Origin: Bacteroidota bacterium | Lineage (GTDB): Bacteria > Bacteroidota > Bacteroidia > Flavobacteriales > Flavobacteriaceae | Direction: 5' to 3' | Length of the DNA stretch: 45,092 bases | Assembly (NCBI GenBank): GCA_003650305.1 | Contig: QMOV01000008.1 | Coordinates: forward strand, 1 to 45,092 | In this document: positions 1-9,700 of the stretch, one piece after another | Position numbering within the stretch: the stretch's first letter is position 1 | Layout: each line of letters begins with the position of its first letter | Program-made: the position numbers and the translations under genes | Notes under the pieces: model-generated | Databases searched by the model: none | The model's input: only the letters and a program-made list of their open reading frames with translations | What the model was told of the DNA's origin: nothing

Positions 1-1124
1 GTAAAATAGTATCCTAAATTTAGTTTTTGAGATTGAAGATTGATTATAGCGTTTTCATTCCCTTCAAAAATGAAGTTATAAATTTCAGGCGAAAAACCGG
101 CTCCAATTACAATGCTTAAATAATTATCGGCATCACTTCTATATTTTCTATAATTAAGTGTTCCAGATTTACTTGAACCAGGTTCGCCAGGAGTAATATA
201 AGTACGAAATGATAAATAACTATTTCCTGTATACCAGCCTAAAGATCCTGTATAAATATTGGTTGTAGTGCTATATTTTAATGCTCTAAACCCTAGCGAA
301 ATTTCAAAACTTTTTGGTAAAGACTTATACAACTCAGCGCCATACCTAATATCTGGATATAGAAACGTATTTGCCACACCAAAATTTAGATATGCATATA
401 ATCCTTTTACTATTCTTGGATACATATCAACCTCGAACTGAACACCATTAGATTGAAATCTTCTACTAAAATTAATTTTACTATGTATGCTTCCAAATTT
501 TGTTTGCCTCACATATTTTAGCAAATAAAATTGCATAGGATCAAAAACATCAGAATAAACATCTACTGAAGATTTGAACGCAATATTATTATGACTAAGT
601 TCATTTAACAAACTTGATTTATAGGCCTCTGTTTTTTCGTGATTTGGATTGTCTTTTAATGAATTTTTAAGAGTTAGTAAAGCTTCCTCTTGATTACTTG
701 TATTATCTTCAGCACTTGCCTTTAAGTACAAAATTTCTGGATTTTTAGGAAAATACTTCAAAGCCTTATTAGCCATTTCTAAAGCGCTAAAAGGAGCTTC
801 GCTCCACAATTCGTTTTTAATTGCTGCTTCCCAAGTATCCAATCGATTAGGATTACTTTTTAAGATATATGCAAATTCTTTTTTTGCTTTTTTATAGTCT
901 CCATCCCATGAATAGGTGCTTCCTAAAAATGAGCGAATATCATGATAATTAGGATATTTCGTTAAAATTAACAACAAAGTGTCTTGAGCTTGTTTACGTT
1001 GTTTATTAAATGCTAGTTCTCTAGCGACTTCAAACGCTCTATCTGGATCACCTTTAAAAACTTTTTGTTGTCCGAAAGAACAAAAGCTTATAAAAAAAAT
1101 TAGTATATATAAATTATTACGCAT
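1..1124 (-). CDS. YaiO-like TPR / outer-membrane beta-barrel protein (C-terminus outside window)
   Basis: Reading leftward from ATG at 1124, the frame stays open to the window edge (374 codons, no stop). Residues 1-18 form a signal peptide ending FCSFG before QQKV. About residues 25-150 are TPR-like (NKQRKQA, WDGDYKKAKKEF). The remainder alternates aromatic and polar residues in short strands, as in YaiO-type outer-membrane barrels. Proteins of this kind are predicted to sit in the outer membrane with periplasmic TPRs and are often linked to polysaccharide export. It is the last visible gene of the five-gene operon, 18 bases after the upstream stop. Its TPR block closely resembles the C-terminal TPR of the preceding gene. 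The fold assignment is by pattern recognition and the substrate is unknown. Confidence 0.8.
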   Translation of the reverse strand, partial: MRNNLYILIFFISFCSFGQQKVFKGDPDRAFEVARELAFNKQRKQAQDTLLLILTKYPNYHDIRSFLGSTYSWDGDYKKAKKEFAYILKSNPNRLDTWEAAIKNELWSEAPFSALEMANKALKYFPKNPEILYLKASAEDNTSNQEEALLTLKNSLKDNPNHEKTEAYKSSLLNELSHNNIAFKSSVDVYSDVFDPMQFYLLKYVRQTKFGSIHSKINFSRRFQSNGVQFEVDMYPRIVKGLYAYLNFGVANTFLYPDIRYGAELYKSLPKSFEISLGFRALKYSTTTNIYTGSLGWYTGNSYLSFRTYITPGEPGSSKSGTLNYRKYRSDADNYLSIVIGAGFSPEIYNFIFEGNENAIINLQSQKLNLGYYF

Positions 1125-1142
1125 AACTGTTTTGAATTGTCC

Positions 1143-3569
1143 TTATTCTAAGGATTTTTTAAATGTTAAATATTCAGGATTATTGGGGTAAACTTGTATA
1201 ATGCTATCCATTAATGTAATTGTTTGGTCTAAACTTTCCATTCGTTTATAAGCCTTTGCCAATTTAAAACTAAGCTCAGGGTTTGTAAGTCCATTTTTTA
1301 ATGCTTTGGAGACCAATGCTATGGCTTTATTATCTTGATCTGACCACCAATACAAATCTAATAATGCCAAATAAGCATCGTTATAATAAGGAGACCTTTT
1401 AATGACATTTAAAAGCTCAGCTTCAGCATTAATATAATCGCCATCCCAAGCTAAAGTCCGTCCCTTTAAAGTTCGAGCATCAGAATGATTAGGGAGTTCA
1501 TTTAAAATATAATCACAAAGCAATCTCGCTATTTTACGTTCTTTATTAAACGCCTTTTCTCTTGCTTTTATAAATGTTTGATCAAAGTTTAATTCCTTTG
1601 TTAACTCAGTAATTGTAGCTAGTTGTTCTTCTGAAAATTCAATACTAGGCTTTATATAAATATTAAGAGAATCGGGGAAAATTTTATTACGTTGGGTAAC
1701 ATAGGCATTCATTTTTTTAAATGCTGCTAAAGAATCCTTCATTGTTTTAATAAGCTCTTCTTCTATTACCTCATATGTTCCAAAATCTTCATTTATTTTG
1801 AATAAGTTACCATCAGATAACAAATAATCTTTATAAATAAAATCATTGATATTTCCTTTATAACGCATTAAAGGGATGCGATGAATATTCCTAAAATTTC
1901 TTGCTGTATCTAGACCTTGACTCATCCATGCAATCTCGTCTAAACCTTTAAACTTATAATTGTTCATTAAAAAGGAAAGTAAACTAGGAGTGACACCCCA
2001 ATGTGATGAAATAGATTTAAATTTTTCTGTTCTCTTCAGCATTGGACTATAAATATATAGTGGTACATGAAATCGGCATAACTTATCTTTTTGAGATATC
2101 GGAATAAGCCTATGATCGCCTGTAATTATAAATATTGTGTTATTATAGTCATCTCTCTCGGCAAATGCAGTCATAAAATCTTTGATAGAATTATCGGTAT
2201 AATATAAACTCGCATAAATCTCTTTATTAGCTGCGATTTCTTCCTTACTAATATCAAATCGTTGACCAGACTCTGAAATGCTATCCACCTTTGCTAAATA
2301 TTGTTCTTTTAAAGGGAAACTAAACGGTTCATGATTGGTAAGAGTTACTATAATATCTAATCTTGGTTCTGTTTTATTGTCTAATGACGCCAATGTTTTT
2401 CTAAATATTTCTGAATCTGGATAACCCCAAGAAAAACCGCCCGAATTATTTTCTGTTCTACTATATTCTGACCCATATTTGTTTTCGTCAATAACATGAT
2501 CAATCCCACTATATTCTAAAAAGTTAATTATTCTATCAAAACTTGAGTGTCCACCGGAATAATATGAAGTTGTATAACCGTTTGTTTTTAATACATTAAT
2601 TAGGTTAATGTGAGAAGGTGTTTTTTGCAATTCTAAAAACCCTGTTTCGCCAAAAGGCAGTGAGCCTAATAAAGATGGTAAGACCCCAAATGTTCTTCCG
2701 GTAGTACTTACAAAATTTTCCCAATAGAGCGATTTTGAAATTAAAGAATCCAAAAATGGAGTAAAACCTCTATAGGTTTTTTCTCCTATAAACTCGCTTC
2801 CCAAACCTTCCACAATAATTATTACAATATTTGGTTTTTCTTCTTTTACGTTAAAAAATGAAGTCAATACATCATTTGAATCATTAAAAGGCTTTAATAA
2901 AGGGTAATCATTTCTATCAAATAAGTTATAGGCTTTTGTTTTCCTTTTCTCATTTTGAAATTTAATTATATCTTTTGTTAAAAACGCAATTTTGTTTTGA
3001 TAGGCTGTATCATAAGCTTCAGAGAATATTAATTTTAAGCTGCCAAATATTAAAATAAAAAGAATACTTATACCAATTGTTATACGTTCATTAAAATATT
3101 TATTTATTAAAATGAAAATGAAAAAAAGCAACAATGGGAAAACGATAAACGGCAATAACGACATTAAAGTCATTGCTTCTGAAGAACTTACCGTTATATA
3201 AATGTCATTTAAAGAATAGCCTAAAATATCGGCACCTAAGTTTAATAATGTTGTTAAACTGTATTTTACCAATGAAACTTGAATAATTAAAAAAAATGCA
3301 AATAATACTTTTATTGTTGTTAATGCTCCTTTTTTTACACCTATATAAATCAAAAGGAATACTGGAAACAATAGACCTCCAATTATTAAACCACTCCAAA
3401 AATCGTTGAGAAATTTAAATAAAATTGCTAACCCTAAATTTGGTATTACTATTCCAGCTAACTTTGATGCGATTAACTCAAATAAACTAATAACCCAAAA
3501 AGCGCATATTAGCGCAAGTGTTAAATAAATATATTTATAAAAATCTTTTGTTTGTAGGTTAAGTTTCAT
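1143..3569 (-). CDS. LTA synthase/sulfatase-family membrane protein with C-terminal TPR repeats
   Basis: 808 residues. About five membrane helices (residues 12-190) precede an extracytoplasmic alkaline-phosphatase-superfamily domain. The metal site is suggested by PNIVIIIVEGLG (about 247-258), the catalytic Thr by STTGRTFG (about 289-296), and the distal metal ligands by ITGDH (about 482-486). Family members transfer phosphoglycerol or phosphoethanolamine groups, or hydrolyse phosphate or sulfate esters. Residues about 685-800 add TPR repeats (WDGDYINAEAEL, WWSDQDNKAIAL), which LtaS enzymes normally lack. It starts 12 bases after the glycosyltransferase stop and probably decorates or processes that enzyme's product. 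The transferred group cannot be read from the sequence. Confidence 0.85.
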   Translation of the reverse strand: MKLNLQTKDFYKYIYLTLALICAFWVISLFELIASKLAGIVIPNLGLAILFKFLNDFWSGLIIGGLLFPVFLLIYIGVKKGALTTIKVLFAFFLIIQVSLVKYSLTTLLNLGADILGYSLNDIYITVSSSEAMTLMSLLPFIVFPLLLFFIFILINKYFNERITIGISILFILIFGSLKLIFSEAYDTAYQNKIAFLTKDIIKFQNEKRKTKAYNLFDRNDYPLLKPFNDSNDVLTSFFNVKEEKPNIVIIIVEGLGSEFIGEKTYRGFTPFLDSLISKSLYWENFVSTTGRTFGVLPSLLGSLPFGETGFLELQKTPSHINLINVLKTNGYTTSYYSGGHSSFDRIINFLEYSGIDHVIDENKYGSEYSRTENNSGGFSWGYPDSEIFRKTLASLDNKTEPRLDIIVTLTNHEPFSFPLKEQYLAKVDSISESGQRFDISKEEIAANKEIYASLYYTDNSIKDFMTAFAERDDYNNTIFIITGDHRLIPISQKDKLCRFHVPLYIYSPMLKRTEKFKSISSHWGVTPSLLSFLMNNYKFKGLDEIAWMSQGLDTARNFRNIHRIPLMRYKGNINDFIYKDYLLSDGNLFKINEDFGTYEVIEEELIKTMKDSLAAFKKMNAYVTQRNKIFPDSLNIYIKPSIEFSEEQLATITELTKELNFDQTFIKAREKAFNKERKIARLLCDYILNELPNHSDARTLKGRTLAWDGDYINAEAELLNVIKRSPYYNDAYLALLDLYWWSDQDNKAIALVSKALKNGLTNPELSFKLAKAYKRMESLDQTITLMDSIIQVYPNNPEYLTFKKSLE

Positions 3570-3581
3570 ATCTATTTTTTT

Positions 3582-5018
3582 TTAAGCCGTATTAGAAGTA
3601 AATCCTTTCCGTTTCATCTCTCCCCATTTCTTGTTTTTGTTGAAATAGTAATCAATATTCCCTCTAACAGCTGCATATAAAATAAAAGGGTGTAAAACAA
3701 ATGGCTCTAATGCACTTAATAGAACTAATTTATAACCTGTGCCTTTCTTTTTATATTGATGAAATGTTAGTTCTTCGGAGTATAATGAAACAATAGAAAA
3801 TAAAACTGAAAACAAATAAGCTAAAACAAGGAATGATAATGCATATTCCCATCTTACCTCTTTTAAAATAACTAAAACTGCAAAATAAAGGATACCTACT
3901 GTCTCTACAATAGGAGCTAAACGCTCGAATATTAACCAATAAGGATAACTTAACAATCCGAAAGACCCATATTTTGGATTAAATGCAATTTTACGATGTT
4001 TTCTTAATGTTTCTATGGTGCCTCTAGTCCACCTATTTCGCTGTGAAATAAAAATTTTATAATTATCTGGTGCTTCGGTCCAACATAGTGGATCTGGAAT
4101 ATAGGATACTTTATATTTTCTGCCTTGTTCTTCCATATACCTTCTCATGCGCACTATAATTTCCATATCTTCTCCAACCGTATTGGTATCGTAACCTCCA
4201 ACATCTATAGCTATTTTTTTATCGAATACGCCAAATGCACCAGAAATTACTAATAGCCCATTTAACCTACTCCATGCCATTCTACCAAGTAAAAAAGCTC
4301 TTAAATATTCTAAAATTTGTGATCTTACAAGTAAATTCTTAGGTAAATTAACGTCTATCAACTTTCCGCCTCTAATAACACAAGAATTCGCAATACGAAT
4401 AACTCCTCCTGTTGCAATTACTTTCGCATCTGTTACTTCAAGAAATGGTTTTATCATTTTTTGGAGCGCATTTTCTATTAATAAACAATCTACATCAATA
4501 CAAGCAACATATTTACTTGTGCTAATATTTAAGCCCATATTTAGTGCATCTGCCTTTCCTCCATTCTCCTTATCTACAACCATAAGTTTTTCAAAAGCAG
4601 GATTCTTTGATTTGAATACTCCTGAACGTAAAGGTTTTGTTTTAAGTTTTTCGTTAATTATGTAGTCAACTTTTTCTAAATCATAGGCTTCTATTAACTT
4701 TTCTAAACTGTCATCCTTACTGCCATCATTCACTATTATTACACTATAATTTACGTAATGATTAGATAATAATGATCTTACATTTTCTACAACATTAAGG
4801 CTTTCGTTATACGCAGGAGCAATTATAGTTATAGAAGGAGACATAGTTGATGAGAGTATATCTTTATAATTAACAAAACTGTTCCTTTTAAGATATTCCA
4901 TCGTTTCTTTTCCAGAAATTATAGCCAATATAATATAAGACAGTATTGCAGAAAAAGCGTATGCGAAAAATAAATAATGGATTATTTGTATAATTATTTT
5001 AACTGTACTTGTATCCAT
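3582..5018 (-). CDS. Family 2 processive glycosyltransferase (PgaC/NodC/BcsA-like)
   Basis: 478 residues. One N-terminal membrane helix (about 10-33) is followed by a GT-A domain with SITIIAPAYNES, a VNDGS motif, the IDVDCLL DxD motif, GEDMEI (catalytic-base region) and QRNRWTRG (the QxxRW signature of processive synthases). Three or four helices follow at the C-terminus. Such enzymes polymerise beta-linked sugars (poly-GlcNAc, chitin oligomers, hyaluronan, cellulose) and thread them through the inner membrane. There is no PilZ domain. The start overlaps the upstream stop by one base (TAATG), which implies translational coupling to the HEAT-repeat protein. Its sugar specificity is not evident; poly-N-acetylhexosamine is the closest analogy. 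Confidence 0.88.
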   Translation of the reverse strand: MDTSTVKIIIQIIHYLFFAYAFSAILSYIILAIISGKETMEYLKRNSFVNYKDILSSTMSPSITIIAPAYNESLNVVENVRSLLSNHYVNYSVIIVNDGSKDDSLEKLIEAYDLEKVDYIINEKLKTKPLRSGVFKSKNPAFEKLMVVDKENGGKADALNMGLNISTSKYVACIDVDCLLIENALQKMIKPFLEVTDAKVIATGGVIRIANSCVIRGGKLIDVNLPKNLLVRSQILEYLRAFLLGRMAWSRLNGLLVISGAFGVFDKKIAIDVGGYDTNTVGEDMEIIVRMRRYMEEQGRKYKVSYIPDPLCWTEAPDNYKIFISQRNRWTRGTIETLRKHRKIAFNPKYGSFGLLSYPYWLIFERLAPIVETVGILYFAVLVILKEVRWEYALSFLVLAYLFSVLFSIVSLYSEELTFHQYKKKGTGYKLVLLSALEPFVLHPFILYAAVRGNIDYYFNKNKKWGEMKRKGFTSNTA

Positions 5019-6124
5019 TATGATATGTTATTTACGAATTTAAACATTACTGGTGCTTTTTTGTTTGAAGACAATTTGTTCAAGCCCATAAATTTATCTA
5101 GGTTAATTGTTTTTAATATTTTAAGGGCTAATAATTGTATTTCAAAGTTTTTATGAAAAATGTGTTTTTCAATAAAAGGCTCATCGGATGGCACAACTAA
5201 CTTTTCTAACAATCCAAAGAAGCTAATTTGCTCTTCTATACTTAATTCATTAAAGTTTGCTTTTAACATTTCTTTAGCTTCGATTCCATATAGGTGGGTT
5301 AACACCTCAATAACACAAATTCTAATTTCCTTCTTATCATGAGAAAGTAATTCAATAAGTATGTCTTTCATTTCAAACTGATTATATATTTGGGCTAGTT
5401 TTAAGGCAAATAAGACTACACTATCGTTTTTAGATTTTAACCAAGGTTTGATATCACAAATTTGCTGATCGTCAAATTTTTGTAAAACTTCTAGCAACTG
5501 TAATTGAGTCCATTCTGATAAAGGTGTCTTTAATTCGTTTAAAAATGTAAGCCCATCAAATCGAAATAAGTTTACTAAATATAATTGTGTCTCATTTCTT
5601 ACTTCTTTTTTTGAATGTTCAATAAAATTAATAATGTCGCCATAAGATTCTTCAATTTTGAAGCGTCTAAGTTCACCTATACCTTTGGCTATTACATACC
5701 AGTTTTTATTTTCCAATTTTGTCAAAGCATAATCTATAAGGCCTGTTTCATAGTAAAGCGTTTTAATAGATTCTGCCATTTCTCCTGAGACTTCATTCAA
5801 TAAATTATACAAAACAGAAAGGACCATTTTCCTTTTATACTTAATTGGTATATGGGATTTTATTTTAGAAATTATAGCTTTCTGTTTAGTGTGAGCTTCT
5901 TCACTTTCTTCATCTGCATACAAGTATTCAACTAACAATGCTTCGTATTGATTTTTGAATACTTTATACTCATTCTCTTTTTTTCTTAAATGATACCTTA
6001 TTACTTTTAAATAAATTGTGAGTAGAAATATTGCCACAAGGAATAGACCGCTTATTCTCCAAGCCAGTTGAATCAAGAAAGGAAATTCTTCGAAATAATC
6101 AATTAAGTATTGATAATCAATCAT
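5018..6124 (-). CDS. Membrane-anchored HEAT-repeat-like protein
   Basis: 368 residues. One membrane helix at about 17-42 (AWRISGLFLVAIFLLTIYL) is followed by a charged stretch and then helical repeats about 35 residues long (LENKNWYVIAKGIGELRRF, KNDSVVLFALKLA, KKEIRICVIEVLTHLYG), typical of HEAT repeats. No catalytic motif is visible. It lies between a CheY-like regulator and the glycosyltransferase, with whose start codon it shares one base. An adaptor or assembly role at the synthase is likely; receiving the regulator's signal is an inference from position only. Confidence 0.65.
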   Translation of the reverse strand: MIDYQYLIDYFEEFPFLIQLAWRISGLFLVAIFLLTIYLKVIRYHLRKKENEYKVFKNQYEALLVEYLYADEESEEAHTKQKAIISKIKSHIPIKYKRKMVLSVLYNLLNEVSGEMAESIKTLYYETGLIDYALTKLENKNWYVIAKGIGELRRFKIEESYGDIINFIEHSKKEVRNETQLYLVNLFRFDGLTFLNELKTPLSEWTQLQLLEVLQKFDDQQICDIKPWLKSKNDSVVLFALKLAQIYNQFEMKDILIELLSHDKKEIRICVIEVLTHLYGIEAKEMLKANFNELSIEEQISFFGLLEKLVVPSDEPFIEKHIFHKNFEIQLLALKILKTINLDKFMGLNKLSSNKKAPVMFKFVNNIS

Positions 6125-6143
6125 ATTTGTAAAATCTATAATT

Positions 6144-6509
6144 TTAACTTAATAACCTGTTAACTCTTATAACTAACTCGTTTGGACTAAATGGTTTCCC
6201 CATAAAATCATTAGCGCCTAATTTAAAAGCTTTAAGTACCATTTCTTCTTGGCCAGCAGCAGAAAAAACAATAATTGGAATTTCTAAAGCTAACTTGTTT
6301 CTTATATGGCTAATCACCTCAAGCCCACTCACAAATGGCATCATTATGTCAGTAATAACCAAATCAGGCTTATTATTTTCAATAAGCTCAATTGCTTCTT
6401 TGCCATCAACTGCCATTAATAGTTCGTGACCTTCCTTTTCTAATCTAAATTTCAATAATAAAGAAAGTGTTGAGTTGTCTTCGGCAATAACAATTTTATG
6501 TTTACCCAT
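6144..6509 (-). CDS. Single-domain CheY-like response regulator
   Basis: 121 residues, a receiver domain only. The acidic pocket is E10/D11, the phospho-acceptor is D54 (LVITDIMMP), the switch residue is Ser in IIVFSAAG, and the conserved lysine lies in MGKPFSP. No DNA-binding or enzymatic output domain is present, so it must act by protein contact. It is the first gene of the minus-strand operon, 19 bases before the HEAT-repeat gene, which makes that protein or the glycosyltransferase the likely target. No histidine kinase lies next to it. Domain assignment is firm; target is inferred. Confidence 0.88.
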   Translation of the reverse strand: MGKHKIVIAEDNSTLSLLLKFRLEKEGHELLMAVDGKEAIELIENNKPDLVITDIMMPFVSGLEVISHIRNKLALEIPIIVFSAAGQEEMVLKAFKLGANDFMGKPFSPNELVIRVNRLLS

Positions 6510-6717
6510 TAAATAGTGGTTTTAATTCAATAAAAGTTCATTTTATCTTAATAATTAAATTATTAGACTTAAAATGTAGGGCAATATACAAATAATTATC
6601 GATTAAATGCTAAAAATGCATGATGAAATGCATAAATATTAATTAATTTAATATAAAAAGCTATTTATTTCAGGTAAAATATGGTGAAGTACACTTTACA
6701 GTAATATAATACTGTGG

Positions 6718-9700
6718 TTATTTTATAATAACTCTTTTACTTATTAGGCCTTTTGTGGTATTAAATTTTACAATATAAACTCCTGAGCTTACATTTACAG
6801 GAATAGAAATTTCTCTTGAATTAAAATATAAAGATTTTATTCTTTGTCCTATATAATTATATAATGTGGCATTTAAAACTTCAATGTCAACTAATGTAGT
6901 AACCTTTATTTCTGATACACTCGGATCGTAATAAACAATAAATCCATCTTCTAAATCAACTTCATTTGTGAATAACGAATTTGGTTGATTAGCTTGAAAT
7001 ACAAGTTTAAACCTATCTTTATATTCGCCTGGCTCTAAATTAATTTCAAACGGATTGTTATTAATTTGGAATGTTTCACCTGTAGTCTCATCTAAAATAT
7101 ATAAGTCTACACTGGCATCTATATTCTCAATTGCGTCAACACTTATATTTATTAACCCTGCTTCTTTGACAATTAAACCTAGTGAGAACTCTTGGGTTGT
7201 ACTAAAATTATTAACTCCTTGAATTACAAATTTGTTGTCATCAAAAGTCCAATACATATCTTCTTCATTAATATCGGCTATAAATGCATCATAGCCTAAA
7301 TCAAATCCATTTGAAGCCACTTCATTAATACCAACTACAATTTGTCTATGATAGCCTGTTGGAGAATCGAACATCAATCTTATTATTGGATTATCATTAA
7401 TAATTTCATCTTCATTAGCAGTAGTATTATTTTCAGAAGATCTCATAAAAACAGAAGTTGCAGATGCTTCTGTTGCAAAAACGCGTTGGCTATTTTTAAA
7501 AACAATATCTCCTCCATCAACTACAGAAATCGCGACTCCATTATTATTATTAAACCCTTCAAGACTTGTAGTTACAAAAAAACCTTGATTAACTGGGATG
7601 TATTGTCCTGGAATTTTTAATCCTACTTCTCCTGTTGCATTTATTCTAATATCATTAGAAATAGCTACTGCACCTCCAGTTAAATTTCGAGTTGCATATC
7701 CTCCTATAAAATCACTTGTGCTATGAGAGTTTACTTCTCCAAAATGATCCCAAAAATATAAAGCACCATTAAAAATTGTTCCGTTCACATTATTTCCGCC
7801 ATCTGCAATACTCATATTATCTAAAATAAATTCCGTTGCATCAATAGCCGAAGGATATGGATTCCCAATTAGTCTATCAACTTCTCCTGAAGATTTATCC
7901 AAAGTTAAAGTTATATCTCCATTATTAGGGAGTCCTTTAAAAATATAGTTTTGAAAATCAGTTAATATATTGGCAGCTCCAGAAGTTCCTTTCATTGTAT
8001 AACCTTCTCCTGTGAGCAATGAGGAATTCTCATTTATTGATATCCAAGCATTAAAATCATCAGAAGCACCATAAAATTTATACATCCAATATGTACTGAT
8101 GCTTATTGGTATAGGTGGTGTATTTGAATCGGCTGCTGAAAAAGATGGATTAAAAGTTATAGCTTGAGATGAAGATGAAATTGTTCCATCATTTAGAACT
8201 CCAGATATTGAATAATTAGAATTAGTACTACTAATACCAATTCCTTTTGTCTCTGTATTACCACTTATTGGACCAACTGAAGATGACCAATAATTAAAAT
8301 TAAAACTGTTTGCTGTGCCTTGTTGGTCTCTTTCTAAATAGCCACCACTGTCTGCATCAATAATACTTCCCTCAAGTTGTATTAATTGAGACTCACCTAC
8401 CAAATCTATTATACCATCCAGTTCTAAATATTTACTTATGGTTAAACTCTGTCCTGTTCCTGTTCCTGTATTTATATTAGTAGTGCCATCCATTGTTAAT
8501 TTCCCAGCAGTAGAAATTAAACCCCTTAAAGTAATATTTCTACTTCCTGAAGTAACATCATTAGTTAATTCAATGATGTTCCAATCAACAGAAGTAGCTC
8601 CATCAATTCCAATTGTATTCGGAATATAAACGTCAGTACTGTTTAGCCATGTTGTACTGGCATCCCAACTACCATTACTATCCGTTTCATAGGGTATTGG
8701 TGCCGTTACCGACTGTGATGTATTAATATTAACTGGTACTCCTTGAATACCATAACTAGAACTATCAAATGCAGTATTTGAGTTCAGAGGATAATAACCC
8801 CGTAAATTGCTCCACAATAATCCTCCAGAAATATTTAACGGAACTGTTAGTCCTTTAACAGCACTTACATTTTGTACTATTTGCTGATTCATCATTACCC
8901 TTATCTGAGCTTCGGTTAGTGCTACATCCCAAATACGGACTTCCTGAATAGCGCCATTGAAAAAATTTATATCAGATGGTGTTGTTGCGTAATTTGTAGT
9001 TTCAGCTCCAATTTTAAAACCTTGAGTTGTATTTAAAGGTGCTGCTGAAGGTGTTCCAGAAATCAATTCTATGCCATCCATATACAATCTAGCAGTTGTA
9101 CCATCATAAGTAGCTGAAATATGATGCCATTTATTATTTGGAATTGCAAAAGGTGATGTAATATTTAAAACTTCGTTGTTGGAATTATCATACCAGATTA
9201 AATTTGGATAGTTATTTTTTAATGCTAAATGATATCCTGTTTTTACAGTAGCATCAATATTTCCTTTAGAAAGTATTGTTCCAATTGGTACTGTTGCTTC
9301 CTGTAAAACCCATGCTTGTAAAGAAAATGAGCTTGTTAAATCATGATTATCCTCAAAATCAATTAATTGATCCGCTCCATCAAAATCAATTAAATGATCA
9401 ATAACATTAATTGAGTAATCTTCAACTTCGCCATCAAACCCAGAATCACAACTTGATGGGTAAAACTGCCATTTTGTTGCTACACGCATACCTGTTAAAC
9501 CAATAACTGCTGAATTCGGAATTGTAATTGCTAAAGGAGAATTAGATGTAGGTGAGTCTACAACATTAGTTGCAGAGCCCATATCATATTCTTCGCCTAC
9601 ATCAAGAAAATCACCATCTCTATTCCAATCTATCCAAACATTGGTAAAAACTGTAAAATTGCCATCTGTATTAACATTTACTGTTAAATTATGTGTAGAA

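Noticed and set aside
7342-7620. Plus-strand frames inside the large T9SS gene (also 8438-8629 and similar)
   Set aside because: Low-complexity antisense shadows of the real minus-strand gene with no protein-like features.
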